Source: Erwinia rhapontici (GTDB lineage: Bacteria; Pseudomonadota; Gammaproteobacteria; Enterobacterales; Enterobacteriaceae). Taken from it: a stretch of 64,000 nt of DNA. This document shows positions 28,193 to 38,479 of the stretch, one piece after another. Position numbers and translations under genes: made by a program. A model generated the notes under the pieces. The model saw only the letters and a program-made list of their open reading frames with translations, was not told the origin of the DNA and did not search any database. Position 1 is the first letter of the stretch. Each line of letters starts with the position of its first letter. The stretch covers positions 483,960 to 547,959 of the forward strand of contig NZ_VRKO01000013.1 of assembly GCF_012271765.1 (NCBI RefSeq), given 5' to 3'.

Positions 28193-29254
28193 ATGAGCCT
28201 GATGTTTGATCCCGAAGCCGCTGTTTACCCCTTCCCGCCAAAACCGGCACGTTTATCTGTTGATGAAAAACAGTTCTACCGTGAAAAAATCAAACGCCTG
28301 CTGAAAGAGCGTGATGCGGTCATGGTCGCTCATTATTACACCTATCCGGAAATTCAGGCCCTGGCAGAAGAGACCGGTGGCTGCGTCTCTGATTCTCTTG
28401 AAATGGCGCGCTTTGGCAGCCAGCACTCTGCTTCCACCCTGCTGGTTGCTGGAGTGCGTTTTATGGGCGAAACGGCCAAGATCCTCAGCCCGGAAAAAAC
28501 CATTCTGATGCCAACCCTTCAGGCCGAGTGTTCACTCGATCTCGGCTGCCCGATCGAGGAATTCAGCCAATTCTGTGATGCCCATCCTGATCGCACCGTG
28601 GTGGTGTATGCCAATACCTCTGCGGCGGTAAAAGCCCGTGCTGACTGGGTGGTGACCTCCAGTATTGCTGTGGAATTGATTGAGCATCTCGACAGTCTGG
28701 GAGAGAAAATTATCTGGGCTCCCGATCGCCATCTTGGACAGTATGTCACGCGAAAAAGTGGCGCAGATGTCATTTGCTGGCAGGCGGCCTGTATCGTTCA
28801 TGACGAGTTTAAAACGCAGGCACTGCAGCGCATGAAGATGCTCTACCCGGAGGCGGCGGTGCTGGTGCATCCTGAATCCCCGCAGGCGATCGTCGAGCTG
28901 GCCGATGCCGTTGGCTCTACCAGTCAGCTGATCCATGCCGCGCAGACGATGCCGCATAAGCAGATGATCGTCGCCACCGATCGCGGTATTTTTTATAAAA
29001 TGCAGCAGGCGTGTCCGGACAAAGAATTGCTGGAAGCGCCGACGGCAGGCGAAGGTGCCACCTGTCGCAGCTGTGCTCACTGCCCGTGGATGGCGATGAA
29101 CGGCCTGAAAGCGATTGCTGATGGTCTGGAGCAGGGCGGCAGTGAACATGAGATTTTTGTTGATGAAGCACTACGTCAGGCCGCATTGATCCCGCTGGAT
29201 CGTATGCTAACCTTTGCGGCAGATCTTAAGCTCAAGATCAAAGGTAATGCTTAA
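28193..29254 (+). CDS. nadA: quinolinate synthase
   Basis: Condenses iminoaspartate and dihydroxyacetone phosphate to quinolinate in de novo NAD synthesis; an oxygen-sensitive 4Fe-4S enzyme. 353 residues, the long form of enterobacteria. Conserved features are [35 protein letters not shown], the cluster cysteines in [24 protein letters not shown] and [33 protein letters not shown] precedes the ATG. A NadR box lies upstream and pnuC follows 26 bases later. Confidence 0.97.
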   Translation: MSLMFDPEAAVYPFPPKPARLSVDEKQFYREKIKRLLKERDAVMVAHYYTYPEIQALAEETGGCVSDSLEMARFGSQHSASTLLVAGVRFMGETAKILSPEKTILMPTLQAECSLDLGCPIEEFSQFCDAHPDRTVVVYANTSAAVKARADWVVTSSIAVELIEHLDSLGEKIIWAPDRHLGQYVTRKSGADVICWQAACIVHDEFKTQALQRMKMLYPEAAVLVHPESPQAIVELADAVGSTSQLIHAAQTMPHKQMIVATDRGIFYKMQQACPDKELLEAPTAGEGATCRSCAHCPWMAMNGLKAIADGLEQGGSEHEIFVDEALRQAALIPLDRMLTFAADLKLKIKGNA

Positions 29255-29280
29255 TTTATAAAATTACAGGATGTCGCAAT

Positions 29281-29979
29281 ATGGATTTTTTCAGTACCTC
29301 AAATATTCTGGTTCATATTCCTCTCGGGCAGGGTGGCTACGATCTGTCGTGGATCGAAGCGATCGGTACCATTGCCGGTTTGCTGTGTATCTGGCTGGCC
29401 AGCCTGGAAAAAATCGTTAACTACGCCTTTGGTCTGATTAACGTCACGTTGTTTGCAGTGATCTTCTTTCAGATCCAGCTTTATGCCAGCCTGCTGCTGC
29501 AACTGTTTTTCTTTGTTGCCAATATTTACGGATGGTACGCCTGGAGCCGGCAAACCAGTGATAATCAGCAGGCGCTGAAAATACGCTGGCTACCGATGCC
29601 TAAACTGCTCGGCTGGGGCGCGGCAATTGTCGTGGCGATTGCTCTGATGACGCGCTATATCGACCCGGTATTTGCTTTCCTGACCCACACCGCCGTATCG
29701 CTGATGCAGGGGCTGGGCATGAACGTGGTGATGCCGCAGCTACAGCCCGATGCGTTCCCCTTCTGGGACTCCTGCATGATGGTGCTGTCGATTGTGGCGA
29801 TGGTATTGATGACGCGTAAATATGTCGAAAACTGGCTGCTTTGGGTGATTATCAACGTGATCAGCGTGATGATTTTCGCCCGCCAGGGGGTTTATGCGAT
29901 GGCGCTGGAATATGCCGTGCTGACATTAATCGCCCTCAACGGTTCGTGGCTGTGGGTGAAAAGCGCCCGTCAACGCTGA
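29281..29979 (+). CDS. pnuC: nicotinamide riboside transporter PnuC
   Basis: Inner-membrane facilitator for nicotinamide riboside uptake. 232 residues with about seven membrane helices; typical motifs are FGLINVTLFAVIFFQIQLYAS and NIYGWYAWSR. An ACAGGATGTCGCAAT ribosome site precedes the ATG. It follows nadA in the same operon, so salvage uptake and de novo synthesis of NAD are controlled together through NadR. A long hairpin follows the gene. Confidence 0.95.
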   Translation: MDFFSTSNILVHIPLGQGGYDLSWIEAIGTIAGLLCIWLASLEKIVNYAFGLINVTLFAVIFFQIQLYASLLLQLFFFVANIYGWYAWSRQTSDNQQALKIRWLPMPKLLGWGAAIVVAIALMTRYIDPVFAFLTHTAVSLMQGLGMNVVMPQLQPDAFPFWDSCMMVLSIVAMVLMTRKYVENWLLWVIINVISVMIFARQGVYAMALEYAVLTLIALNGSWLWVKSARQR

Positions 29980-29984
29980 TGCCT

Positions 29985-30023
29985 GGCTCAGGGCAGACCG
30001 TCTGTTTTGGTCTGCCCTGAGCC
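29985..30023. terminator. long hairpin between convergent pnuC and zitB
   Basis: A perfect 15-base stem (29985-29999 with 30009-30023) and a 9-base loop. No T-run follows on either strand, so termination is less certain than the pairing. Confidence 0.6.
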
Positions 30024-30047
30024 ACGGATACCCTCATTCCAGGCATC

Positions 30048-30974
30048 TCAATGATGGTGATGTGTGCTGTGGTTCTCCTGAACCCCGTGCAGGCCACAGT
30101 CGTCATCTTCACAGCGCTGATACTCCATCTGTACCGTTGCATGCGCAATATGATAGTGCTGACGCAGATAATCCTGAATGCAGTGCAGCAGAGCATCATG
30201 ATCCCGCGGGGGAATCACCTGGACATGCAGCATAATCACCGGTTTCTCCCCCACCTGCCATAAATGCACATGGTGCACGTGACGGACTTCAGGAATGCTG
30301 CGGACCAGGGCGCGTTGCAGCTTATCCACGTCAATATCCCGTGGTGCACCTTCCAGCAATTCGCGACCGCTCTCTTTCATCAACGCCCAGCCGCTGCGCA
30401 GTACCAGTAACGACACCAGAACCGATAAAATAGGGTCGATGGGCGTCCAGCCGGTGAGCATGATGATCAGTGCAGCAACAATGGCACCGACTGAGCCAAG
30501 CAGATCGCCAAGGACATGCAGTGCTGCGGCCCGCACATTCAGGTTCTTCTCTTCACTGCCGCTGCGCAGCAGCCAGAGCGACAGCAGGTTCGCCAGCAGC
30601 CCGCCGATAGCAATGATCAGCATCATACCTCCTGCAATCGGCTGCGGTTGCCGGAAACGCACCAGCGCTTCCCAGACAATCAGGGCAGTAATGACCAGCA
30701 GGGCGATCGCATTCACAAAGGCGGCAAGCGTGGTTAAACGCAACAGACCAAATGAGTGCTGTGCCGTCGGTTTGCGCCGGGAAAACTGGGTAGCGAGCAG
30801 CGCCAATAGCAGTGCAGCGGCATCGGTGAGCATGTGCCCGGCATCGGCCAGCAGCGCCAGCGAGCCTGAGATCAGTCCACCCGCGACTTCCGCCGCCATA
30901 AAAATGGCGGTGACGGCGAAAGCGGCCAGCAGACGGGATCGGTTGGTGTCGGTTTCACCGTGGTTGTGAGCCAT
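30048..30974 (-). CDS. zitB: zinc transporter ZitB (cation diffusion facilitator)
   Basis: Inner-membrane Zn2+/H+ antiporter that exports excess zinc. 308 residues with six membrane helices; metal-site motifs [16 protein letters not shown] (HxxxD) and [15 protein letters not shown] (HxxxD) are present, the C-terminus is histidine-rich (ends STHHHH), and the N-terminus is MAHNHGE. In E. coli zitB follows pnuC in the same convergent arrangement. Here its first 20 bases overlap the end of the upstream sensor-kinase gene, so it is the third gene of a regulator-kinase-zitB operon. Confidence 0.96.
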   Translation of the reverse strand: MAHNHGETDTNRSRLLAAFAVTAIFMAAEVAGGLISGSLALLADAGHMLTDAAALLLALLATQFSRRKPTAQHSFGLLRLTTLAAFVNAIALLVITALIVWEALVRFRQPQPIAGGMMLIIAIGGLLANLLSLWLLRSGSEEKNLNVRAAALHVLGDLLGSVGAIVAALIIMLTGWTPIDPILSVLVSLLVLRSGWALMKESGRELLEGAPRDIDVDKLQRALVRSIPEVRHVHHVHLWQVGEKPVIMLHVQVIPPRDHDALLHCIQDYLRQHYHIAHATVQMEYQRCEDDDCGLHGVQENHSTHHHH

Positions 30975-33900
30975 AAGATTCCAGTTGAGTTAATAACTTA
31001 TCGCTTAATGATATCAATAAAGTTAGCGCAGATTTAGGGGGCTGATGGTTTTTTGCCGACTGAATGATCTGCTGGCAAAGTCGTTCCCCTTCGCTATAAC
31101 CCAGCAGCAGCCAACTTCCCTTCATCCGGTGAGCAGCGCTCTCAAGTACAGGCCAGGCCTCAGCGGCAATGGCTTGATTCATCGCCTCGACATCGCGCGC
31201 TAATGTCTCACTCAGTGTCTGGCAGAGGCGCTGAAAATAGTGCACGTCATTGTGGGCAAGCTGGTTCAGACGTTGGGTGATATCCGCAAACAGGTCAGGT
31301 GCATCGGCCTGCAACAGCGTAGCGATATCCGCAAGAGACACGGGCTTGAGCAGCAGATGATCGGCAACCTGCTGTGCCTGCGGATGGTTAAGAATATGCG
31401 CATCAGCCGAACAGAGCACAATGCGCGTACGGTGCGGCTGATGGCGTTCGCGGCGGCGCAGGATTTTTGCCAGCGTCAGGCCATCCGGATGAGGCATGCT
31501 GAAGTCGATAAACAGCAAATCCCATTGCGCCTGTTTTGCGGCATCCAGCAGTGCGCGTCCATTGCCGAAGGTGTCAGCCTGAATGCCACAGTGTGCCAGC
31601 TGCTGCTGCATCACCAGTAGGTTAGTGGGATGATCATCGATAATTGCCGCCCGTAAATGGTGGGTCATCGCCGCAACAGGACCCGCCTGTGACGCCACAG
31701 GCTGCGGTGGATTGATCACCTGCCACGGCAGCGTGACGCTGACACAGGTGCCTTCGCCAGGTGCCGATTGCAGGTCAATGGTCCCGCCCATGCGACTCAC
31801 AATTTCACGGCAGATAGAGAGCCCCAGCCCGCTGCCCTGCACTGACAGTTGACGGCCGGAAGGCGTCTGATACCAGGGTTCAAACAGCCGTTGCTGTTCA
31901 GCCAGAGGAATGCCGCTGCCGGTATCAGTGACCCGCAGACAGAGGCGGGGCGGATCCTCCAGCGCGGCCAGCGTCAGATGGATCTCGCCTTGCGGGGTAA
32001 ACTTAATGGCATTCCCCATCAGATTATTGGCGATCTGTTGCAGACGCTCACCATCAATCAGCACCCAGTCGGGCAGGATCGTCAATGCACTGACGTTCAG
32101 CTGCGGTCCATTACGGCGAATAAGAGGGGGATAAAAAACGGCCAGATGCTTCAGCCAGCTTTCCGGTTCCAGCGGGCGCGGCACCAGGTTGAAGCTGTTG
32201 CTCTCTACTCTGGCATGATCCTGGAGATCATTGAGCAGCGTCAGCAGGCTGGCAGCGCTGCTGTAGATCAACGATAAATTATGGCGCTGAGGTTGTTGTA
32301 CCAGCTCCAGTTCAAGCAGTCCCAGCACTGCCTGCATTGGCGTGCGCAGCTCGTGGCTGACAGTGGCCAGGAACTGGCTTTTCATGCGGTTTTCCCGAAG
32401 AGCCACTTCGCGCTCCTGCTCCAGCCGTTGCCGCTGCTGACGTTCACGACGCTGGTCAAGATAGCGTCTCAGCAGCAGGATCAGCAGGAAGACAATGGCA
32501 AACAGCGCCGCCACCAGCACGAACAGCGATATGGGTCGCATGGCTCCCTGATGACCGTCATCAACACTTTCCGGTGTGCTGCCCCAGTTTTCCCGCAGCC
32601 GCTGCCAGCTTTCCGCCGGAATCTGTTGCAGGCTATTGTTCAGTAATGCCCGCAGTAGCGGCTGGTCAGGGGCAATGCCCAGGGTAATGGGCCAGGCAGT
32701 ATCACTGGCAGTAAACGCCAGTTGCAGCGTATTGACATAACGGCTTTGGATACGCCAGCGAGCCGACAGCACATTGTCCACCAGTGCATCAATCTGACCG
32801 CTGGCCAGCGCGTCATACAGGCGGGTTGTGTCATCGAACACCTGAGGCTCGGTGCCCGCAGGCAACAGGCGGGAAGCAATATCGCCACGCTTTACCCCGA
32901 TGCGCTTGCCATTAAGGTCTGCCCAACTGCTGATGCTCTGTTCCGATGGGCGAACGTAAACGCCCCATAACGCTCGCCAGACGGGCTGCGTATTATTCAG
33001 CATGGCGTCATTGCCGGTCAGGGGTAACGTCAATTGGATCAGGGCACGACCCTGCGTCACCAGCGTACCCGCCTGCTGAGCATTGCTGACCCAGTAAGGC
33101 TGGAAGCGCAACCCGGTGAGCTGGCCAATGCTGTTGAGCAGATCCACACTGTAACCGGCGGGCTGACCGCTGGCATTGCGGTAGCTCCACGGATAATCAT
33201 CACTGACGGCGGCGTAAATAATCATCGGATGTTCGGCGATCCAGCTGCGTTCCATCGGAGTGAGCCGGGCGGTATTACTGTCCTGATAGCGCGGCAGTGC
33301 GCTACTCCAGCGTGCCTGGATGCCGTTGACTACCTCCATAGGGAGCTGACGAATGGCATCGTCCAACTGCTGCGTCAGTGCCGGACTCCGGGTTACTGCT
33401 CTGATTTGCAACATACCCGGATCAAGGGGCGAGGCCAGTTGGTAAATTTCACCCTGCTGTAACTGACCAAGCAGGAAACCTGCGCTGGTTTCATCCGCGA
33501 CCACATAATCACTGTGCTGATTCAACAGACCTGAGAGTGCCTGAACATCGCTGTCAACGATCTGCCAGCGATGCTGTTGGACAAAGGCGGGATTGACGCG
33601 TGCCAACGTATCACGGCTGACGCTGATGCGTGCTTCGCTGGAATTAAACATCACCGGACGCAGATTGTTGCGATTACGATAGATGCGCAGTGGGCTGCTA
33701 AACCAGGGCTGTGTGGCGCTGATGCCGGGGGGCAAAGGGTGCTGAGGCACGCCGAACAGCACGTCCACTTTCCTCTGCTGTAAGGCTTCCAGCATATCGG
33801 GCAGGCGATTAAAGCCCTGTACGTTCATACTCAGGCCGCTGGTTTGCTGTAACGCCACCAGATAGTCTGCATTAATGCCGTAAAGATCGTTGCCCACCAC

Positions 33901-34098
33901 CATATTCCACGGAGAACTGCCGCCAACCAGCACACCAATGCGCAGGTTTTTTAACGATTCTGACGCAGGCGAGGCCAGCGGCATCATCTCCTGTGGCAGG
34001 GCAATACTGCTGATGGGCCGCAGACTGGCGCTGACGCTACTGACGAACAGCAGCAGGATAAGCAACAGTGGTCTGGCTATCACTGGCGCGACTGCCAC
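30955..34098 (-). CDS. EvgS/BvgS-like unorthodox hybrid sensor histidine kinase
   Basis: A 1047-residue multi-domain kinase. Signal peptide about 1-24; two periplasmic solute-binding (venus flytrap) domains at about 50-275 and 290-515; one membrane helix about 522-544; a short coiled coil and no obvious PAS domain; HisKA with phospho-accepting His582 ([10 protein letters not shown]); ATPase domain with [16 protein letters not shown] and GSGLGLSI; receiver domain with Asp865 (LLFIDFSMP); and Hpt domain with His990 (AAHRMKGSW). It starts with GTG, 19 bases inside the end of the response-regulator gene. It likely relays phosphate to that regulator. The signal is unknown. Confidence 0.93.
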   Translation of the reverse strand: MAVAPVIARPLLLILLLFVSSVSASLRPISSIALPQEMMPLASPASESLKNLRIGVLVGGSSPWNMVVGNDLYGINADYLVALQQTSGLSMNVQGFNRLPDMLEALQQRKVDVLFGVPQHPLPPGISATQPWFSSPLRIYRNRNNLRPVMFNSSEARISVSRDTLARVNPAFVQQHRWQIVDSDVQALSGLLNQHSDYVVADETSAGFLLGQLQQGEIYQLASPLDPGMLQIRAVTRSPALTQQLDDAIRQLPMEVVNGIQARWSSALPRYQDSNTARLTPMERSWIAEHPMIIYAAVSDDYPWSYRNASGQPAGYSVDLLNSIGQLTGLRFQPYWVSNAQQAGTLVTQGRALIQLTLPLTGNDAMLNNTQPVWRALWGVYVRPSEQSISSWADLNGKRIGVKRGDIASRLLPAGTEPQVFDDTTRLYDALASGQIDALVDNVLSARWRIQSRYVNTLQLAFTASDTAWPITLGIAPDQPLLRALLNNSLQQIPAESWQRLRENWGSTPESVDDGHQGAMRPISLFVLVAALFAIVFLLILLLRRYLDQRRERQQRQRLEQEREVALRENRMKSQFLATVSHELRTPMQAVLGLLELELVQQPQRHNLSLIYSSAASLLTLLNDLQDHARVESNSFNLVPRPLEPESWLKHLAVFYPPLIRRNGPQLNVSALTILPDWVLIDGERLQQIANNLMGNAIKFTPQGEIHLTLAALEDPPRLCLRVTDTGSGIPLAEQQRLFEPWYQTPSGRQLSVQGSGLGLSICREIVSRMGGTIDLQSAPGEGTCVSVTLPWQVINPPQPVASQAGPVAAMTHHLRAAIIDDHPTNLLVMQQQLAHCGIQADTFGNGRALLDAAKQAQWDLLFIDFSMPHPDGLTLAKILRRRERHQPHRTRIVLCSADAHILNHPQAQQVADHLLLKPVSLADIATLLQADAPDLFADITQRLNQLAHNDVHYFQRLCQTLSETLARDVEAMNQAIAAEAWPVLESAAHRMKGSWLLLGYSEGERLCQQIIQSAKNHQPPKSALTLLISLSDKLLTQLESYGSQPR

Positions 34099-34670
34099 AG
34101 CTGTGCCAGTTCAACCACCGACTGTGCCCCGGTTTTATCCATAATATTCTTTTTATGCGTGCTGACCGTTTTATTGCTGATATGCAACTGTTCGGCAATT
34201 TGCAGATTGGACTGACCCCGTGCCAGCAGAGCAAGGATCTGCAACTCTTTAGCGGTGAGCTGTTCATGCAGCGTTTCATCCTGCTGCTGGGCAGGGAAAG
34301 CCCGTTGTCCCCCCAGCACGGCGAGTACGGCCGATAACAGCTGGCTTAAAGGCTGGCGTTTTGCCACAAAACCCGATGCCCCAGCCGCTTCTGCCAGACG
34401 CGGCCAGACACGCTCTTCCTGCGCTGAGTAGATCACCACGGGCAGTGAGGGGGCAAGCCGTTTGATACGTTTAAGCAGTTGCAGACCGTCGCTGTCAGGC
34501 AGACCAATATCGAGTATCACCAGGCTGACACGCTGACTGTCGAGTAACGCCAGTGCATCCTGCTGATTTTCAGCAGACAATAAAGTCAGAGGGAATGGCG
34601 CATGAACCAGAGCGGCTTCCAGTGCAACCTGCACCAGCGGGTGATCGTCAATCAGCAGCAACGTGGCCAT
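34080..34670 (-). CDS. EvgA-like LuxR/NarL-family response regulator
   Basis: A 196-residue transcription factor: receiver domain (1-120) with phospho-accepting Asp54 (VILDIGLPDSDGLQLL) and acidic pair LLIDDHPLV, and a LuxR-type helix-turn-helix domain (about 130-190, LTAKELQILALLARGQSNLQIAEQL). It overlaps the sensor kinase gene, so the two are translated together and are almost certainly partners. This gene, the kinase and zitB form one overlapping transcription unit. The pair is absent from the corresponding place in E. coli, between zitB and ybgS. Confidence 0.93.
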   Translation of the reverse strand: MATLLLIDDHPLVQVALEAALVHAPFPLTLLSAENQQDALALLDSQRVSLVILDIGLPDSDGLQLLKRIKRLAPSLPVVIYSAQEERVWPRLAEAAGASGFVAKRQPLSQLLSAVLAVLGGQRAFPAQQQDETLHEQLTAKELQILALLARGQSNLQIAEQLHISNKTVSTHKKNIMDKTGAQSVVELAQLWQSRQ

Positions 34671-34735
34671 GAAAAAGTCCGAAGTGAAACAGGGGATTCA
34701 GGATAGCTGATGGGATGGCCGAAGAAAACGAGAAA

Positions 34736-34763
34736 GAAAAAAGGAGAGCACCCGCTCTCCTTT
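34736..34763 (-). terminator. terminator after ybgS
   Basis: Reading leftward from ybgS: stem AAAGGAGAGC, loop GGGT, stem GCTCTCCTTT, and a T-run. It separates ybgS from the regulator-kinase operon. Confidence 0.8.
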
Positions 34764-34786
34764 AATGAATCTGACGTTATAACAGA

Positions 34787-35119
34787 TTACTGACTGGTAC
34801 CATCGGTTTTGGTATCAGCTTCATTACCGACTTTTTTGTTGATGTCGGGGCATTTGCCATCTTTACATTGGGTATTTTTATTCACTTCATCCGCACTCAT
34901 GCCTTTATGGTGCTTCATATCTTTGTGCGTACCCGTACCGTCAGTGTTAATTTTACTGTTATCAACGTTATTTGGGGCAATTTTTTCATTAGAACCTGGG
35001 GCCACTGCACCGGCATCTGCGGCTGCATTCGCTGAACCGTTATTATCGGCAGCCATTGCCGCACCGCTGCCCAGGGTCATTGCTGCTGTCAGAAATACGA
35101 TTGCAAACTTATTCATCAT
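34787..35119 (-). CDS. ybgS: YbgS-like small periplasmic protein
   Basis: A 110-residue protein with a signal peptide (about 1-23, ending AMAAD) and a hydrophilic, Asn/Asp/Lys/Thr-rich mature part. Two cysteines in [14 protein letters not shown] and the ending TKTDGTSQ match E. coli YbgS, which is also located next to aroG. Function is unknown; YbgS has been noted as an abundant periplasmic protein of uncertain role. Two ATG codons stand in tandem; the second, at 35116, has the better spacing to GGAG. Confidence 0.9.
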   Translation of the reverse strand: MMNKFAIVFLTAAMTLGSGAAMAADNNGSANAAADAGAVAPGSNEKIAPNNVDNSKINTDGTGTHKDMKHHKGMSADEVNKNTQCKDGKCPDINKKVGNEADTKTDGTSQ

Positions 35120-35320
35120 TATGCTCCGTTAATTATTGAATGTTGCCTGACTCATTAACTCGATTCGATGAGTTACGCGATTTCATTATCTTCAGAATAA
35201 AATCCTGTAAAAAGGTCAGGGTGAAATCGTAAGTGGTACAAATGCGTTTAATGCAAGAGTTAACGAGTAAAAGTGTAGTTCACGACAGGGATAAATCAAA
35301 TCTGAGTGTGGGTTAACCAA

Positions 35321-35336
35321 TGTAATGCGATTTACA
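35321..35336. promoter_or_regulatory. palindrome upstream of aroG (TyrR-like, wrong spacing)
   Basis: TGTAAT-GCGA-TTTACA resembles a TyrR box (TGTAAA-N6-TTTACA) but has four rather than six central bases. It lies 76 bases before aroG, which TyrR regulates in E. coli. Confidence 0.3.
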
Positions 35337-35411
35337 GGGCTGGGGAGTCGCGATAGATTGGAGGCGATGCGCCTGGTGTGCAGTACGGCAATGAAATAAC
35401 ATGGAAATATT

Positions 35412-36464
35412 ATGAATTATCAGAACGATGACTTAAGAATCAAAGAGATAAAAGAACTTTTACCTCCGGTTGCGTTATTTGAAAAATTCCCTGCCACGGA
35501 CAAAGCGGCCAGCACCGTTTCCCAGGCCCGTCAGGCCATTCATCATATTCTGAAAAAACAGGATGACCGTCTGTTAGTGGTGATTGGTCCCTGCTCGATT
35601 CACGATACGGCGGCGGCCAAAGAGTACGCCTCCCGCCTGCTATTGCTGCGTGAAGAGCTGAAAGACTCGCTGGAAGTCGTGATGCGCGTCTACTTTGAAA
35701 AACCGCGCACCACGGTGGGCTGGAAAGGGCTGATCAACGATCCCCATATGGATGGCAGCTTCCAGATCAACGATGGCCTGCGCATCGCACGTCAGCTGCT
35801 GCTGGAGATCAACGACAGCGGCCTGCCAGCGGCGGGGGAATTCCTCGATATGATCACCCCGCAGTATGTCGCCGACCTGATGAGCTGGGGCGCCATTGGC
35901 GCACGTACTACCGAGTCTCAGGTGCACCGTGAACTCTCGTCCGGCCTTTCCTGCCCGGTAGGATTCAAAAATGGTACTGACGGCACCATCAAGGTCGCCA
36001 TTGACGCCATCGGCGCAGCCAGCGCCCCTCACTGCTTCCTTTCGGTGACCAAATACGGGCATTCGGCGATTGTTGAGACCGCCGGTAACGAAGACTGCCA
36101 TATTATCCTGCGTGGCGGCAAAGAGCCTAATTACAGTGCTCACCACGTCAGCGCCGTAAAATCCGGCCTGGAAAAAGCCGGTCTGGATCCACAGATAATG
36201 ATCGACTTCAGCCATGCCAACAGCAGCAAGCAGTTTAAAAAGCAGCTGGAGGTGTCAACGGATGTGGCACAGCAGATCGCGGGCGGCGATCGCGCAATCA
36301 TTGGTGTGATGATCGAAAGCCATCTGGTTGAAGGAAATCAGAGCCTGGAGAGCGGTGAGCCGCTGGTCTATGGCAAAAGTGTCACCGATGCCTGTATTGG
36401 CTGGGAAGATACTGAAACCGTGCTGCGTCAACTGGCGGATGCGGTGAAAACACGTCGCGGTTAA
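35412..36464 (+). CDS. aroG: 3-deoxy-7-phosphoheptulonate synthase, Phe-sensitive type
   Basis: First enzyme of the shikimate pathway, joining phosphoenolpyruvate and erythrose 4-phosphate. 350 residues, identical in length to E. coli AroG. It begins MNYQNDDLRIKEIKELLPP; active-site motifs VVIGPCSIHD, KPRTTVGWKGLINDP, GARTTESQVHRELSSG and IMIDFSHANSSK are intact. Assignment to the Phe-sensitive isoenzyme rests on overall likeness and on its place between ybgS and gpmA. A terminator follows 17 bases after the stop. Confidence 0.97.
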   Translation: MNYQNDDLRIKEIKELLPPVALFEKFPATDKAASTVSQARQAIHHILKKQDDRLLVVIGPCSIHDTAAAKEYASRLLLLREELKDSLEVVMRVYFEKPRTTVGWKGLINDPHMDGSFQINDGLRIARQLLLEINDSGLPAAGEFLDMITPQYVADLMSWGAIGARTTESQVHRELSSGLSCPVGFKNGTDGTIKVAIDAIGAASAPHCFLSVTKYGHSAIVETAGNEDCHIILRGGKEPNYSAHHVSAVKSGLEKAGLDPQIMIDFSHANSSKQFKKQLEVSTDVAQQIAGGDRAIIGVMIESHLVEGNQSLESGEPLVYGKSVTDACIGWEDTETVLRQLADAVKTRRG

Positions 36465-36480
36465 TCCGTTAACGTACATA

Positions 36481-36508
36481 AAAAAACCCGCCGTCTGGCG
36501 GGTTTTTT
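36481..36508. terminator. bidirectional terminator between aroG and gpmA
   Basis: AAAAAACCCGCC, loop GTCT, GGCGGGTTTTTT: a symmetrical hairpin with A and T tails serving both convergent genes. Confidence 0.92.
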
Positions 36509-36537
36509 ATATCAGCGAATCCTCTATTGCTAAAGGA

Positions 36538-37290
36538 TTACTTCGCTTTACCCTGGTTAGCAACGGCAGCGGCTTTCGCAGCAATCTCGTCAGCATCACC
36601 CAGGTAGTAATGTTTAATAGGTTTGAAGTTTTCATCGAACTCATACACCAATGGCACGCCAGTTGGGATATTCAGTTCCAGGATCTCTTCTTCGCTCATG
36701 TTGTCCAGGTATTTCACCAGCGCACGCAGGGAGTTACCGTGGGCGGCGATAATCACTTTCTCACCGCTTTTCATGCGTGGCAGAATAGATTCATTCCAGT
36801 AAGGCAGCACGCGATCGATGGTCAGCGCCAGGCTCTCGGTGGTTGGCAGCTGTTCAGCGGTCAGTGATGCATAACGTGGGTCGTGGCCAGGGAAACGCTC
36901 ATCCGCACGATCCAGTTCTGGTGGGGTCACGGCAAAACCACGACGCCATTGCTTAACCTGCTCATCACCGTACTTGTTCGCGGTTTCAGCTTTATCCAGA
37001 CCCTGCAGCGCACCATAGTGACGCTCGTTCAGGCGCCAGGATTTCTCCACTGGCAGCCACACCTGATCCACTTCATCCAGGATGTTCCACAGCGTGTGGA
37101 TGGCACGTTTCAGCACAGAAGTGTAAGCGAAATCGAAGGTGAAGCCTTCTTTCTTCAGCAGCTGACCAGCAGCTTTCGCTTCGGTGCGGCCTTTGTCTGA
37201 CAGATCAACGTCATACCAACCGGTGAAACGGTTTTCATTGTTCCACTGGCTTTCGCCGTGACGTACCAGAACCAGCTTAGTTACAGCCAT
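36538..37290 (-). CDS. gpmA: 2,3-bisphosphoglycerate-dependent phosphoglycerate mutase
   Basis: Glycolytic enzyme interconverting 3- and 2-phosphoglycerate through a phosphohistidine. 250 residues, the standard length. The active-site [10 protein letters not shown] contains the phosphorylated histidine; [15 protein letters not shown] and [14 protein letters not shown] are further signatures. TTAAGGAGTTAAGCT precedes the ATG. It is a single-gene unit between aroG and the gal genes, as in E. coli. Confidence 0.97.
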   Translation of the reverse strand: MAVTKLVLVRHGESQWNNENRFTGWYDVDLSDKGRTEAKAAGQLLKKEGFTFDFAYTSVLKRAIHTLWNILDEVDQVWLPVEKSWRLNERHYGALQGLDKAETANKYGDEQVKQWRRGFAVTPPELDRADERFPGHDPRYASLTAEQLPTTESLALTIDRVLPYWNESILPRMKSGEKVIIAAHGNSLRALVKYLDNMSEEEILELNIPTGVPLVYEFDENFKPIKHYYLGDADEIAAKAAAVANQGKAK

Positions 37291-37447
37291 AGCTTAACTC
37301 CTTAATAACTTTACGTTTCTATGATAATGGTGACCGGTAAACTGCCGGAGACGACAACGCGGCAATTTTAATGTGCATTACCATAGCTGAATTCTGCGCA
37401 GCGCGTAAGTCCGTAACGCTCGCGATGCGCGATTTTCATGCGCTTTA

Positions 37448-38479
37448 TCAAACCGCAGTCAGTTGATAACGCGTTATCGACTGATACGATTCACCTGGTT
37501 GCAGCCAGCAGTTGGGCTGTGGCCACTCAGGGTGGTTAGGCGAGTCGGGTAGGAACTCGCTCTCCAGCGCAATACCCTGGAAAGCAGTATAGACGCCCTG
37601 TTCGCGCGCCGGAGTACCTTCCAGATAATTCCCGCTATAAAGCTGTAATGCCGGGGCACTGGTAAAGACGTTAAGTTGCAGTTTGCCATCGGCAGACCAC
37701 AACGTGGCAGCGGGCTGTGCCGCGCTGTTATTTAACAAATAGGCGTGATCGTAGCCTTTTACCGCGCGCTGATCGGCATCACTGAGGAAATCCTGTGCAA
37801 CCGATTTTGCCTGGCGGAAATCAAAACTGGTCCCTGCCACGGCTTTCAGTGGGGCATTGGGGATCCCTTCGCTATCCACCGGCAGATAATGATCGGCATT
37901 CAGGTACAGGCGATGCTGACGTGCATCACCGTGTTCCGCATCCAGATTGAAATAGGCATGATTCGTCAGGTTAACCGGGCAGGCTTTATCCACGGTAGCG
38001 TCATACTGAATCGACAGCGTGTTGTCATCATCCAGATGGTAGCGCAGCGATACCAGTAGCGTGCCTGGGAATCCCTGATCGCCATCGGGAGAGTCCAGGC
38101 GATATTCCACTTCGCTGTCGCTTTGACAGACAATCTGCCAGCGACGGTTGTGGAAGCCCTCCGGGCCTCCGTGCAACTGATGCGCACCCTGATTGGCAGT
38201 GAGTGCGATGCGCTGGCCGTCATGCTGCAACTGTGCGTGGGCAATGCGGTTGGCATAGCGGCCTACGGTCGCACCTAAGTAAGCGCTCTGTGCCAGATAG
38301 TCTGACGGCGTGGCGCAGCCGAGCAGCGCCTCACGAACGTGACCATCGCCCATCGGGAACCGGGCAGAGAGCCAGGTGGCACCCCAGTCCATAAATGTCG
38401 CGACCATCCCATTGCGATTGCGCAGGGTAGTGATGCGCCACGGTTGCCCATCGGGCGCGTGAGAATTTGGGGTTAGCAT
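37448..38479 (-). CDS. galM: galactose mutarotase (aldose 1-epimerase)
   Basis: Converts beta-D-galactose to the alpha anomer used by GalK. 343 residues, near the E. coli length. Key segments are [31 protein letters not shown], the active-site [11 protein letters not shown] and [19 protein letters not shown] with the catalytic glutamate. It overlaps the end of galK by 7 bases and is the last gene of a galT-galK-galM operon. Confidence 0.96.
   Translation of the reverse strand: MLTPNSHAPDGQPWRITTLRNRNGMVATFMDWGATWLSARFPMGDGHVREALLGCATPSDYLAQSAYLGATVGRYANRIAHAQLQHDGQRIALTANQGAHQLHGGPEGFHNRRWQIVCQSDSEVEYRLDSPDGDQGFPGTLLVSLRYHLDDDNTLSIQYDATVDKACPVNLTNHAYFNLDAEHGDARQHRLYLNADHYLPVDSEGIPNAPLKAVAGTSFDFRQAKSVAQDFLSDADQRAVKGYDHAYLLNNSAAQPAATLWSADGKLQLNVFTSAPALQLYSGNYLEGTPAREQGVYTAFQGIALESEFLPDSPNHPEWPQPNCWLQPGESYQSITRYQLTAV

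Noticed and set aside
35321-35336. TyrR box for aroG
   Set aside because: The half-sites are right but the spacing is four instead of six, so I list it only as a low-confidence palindrome.
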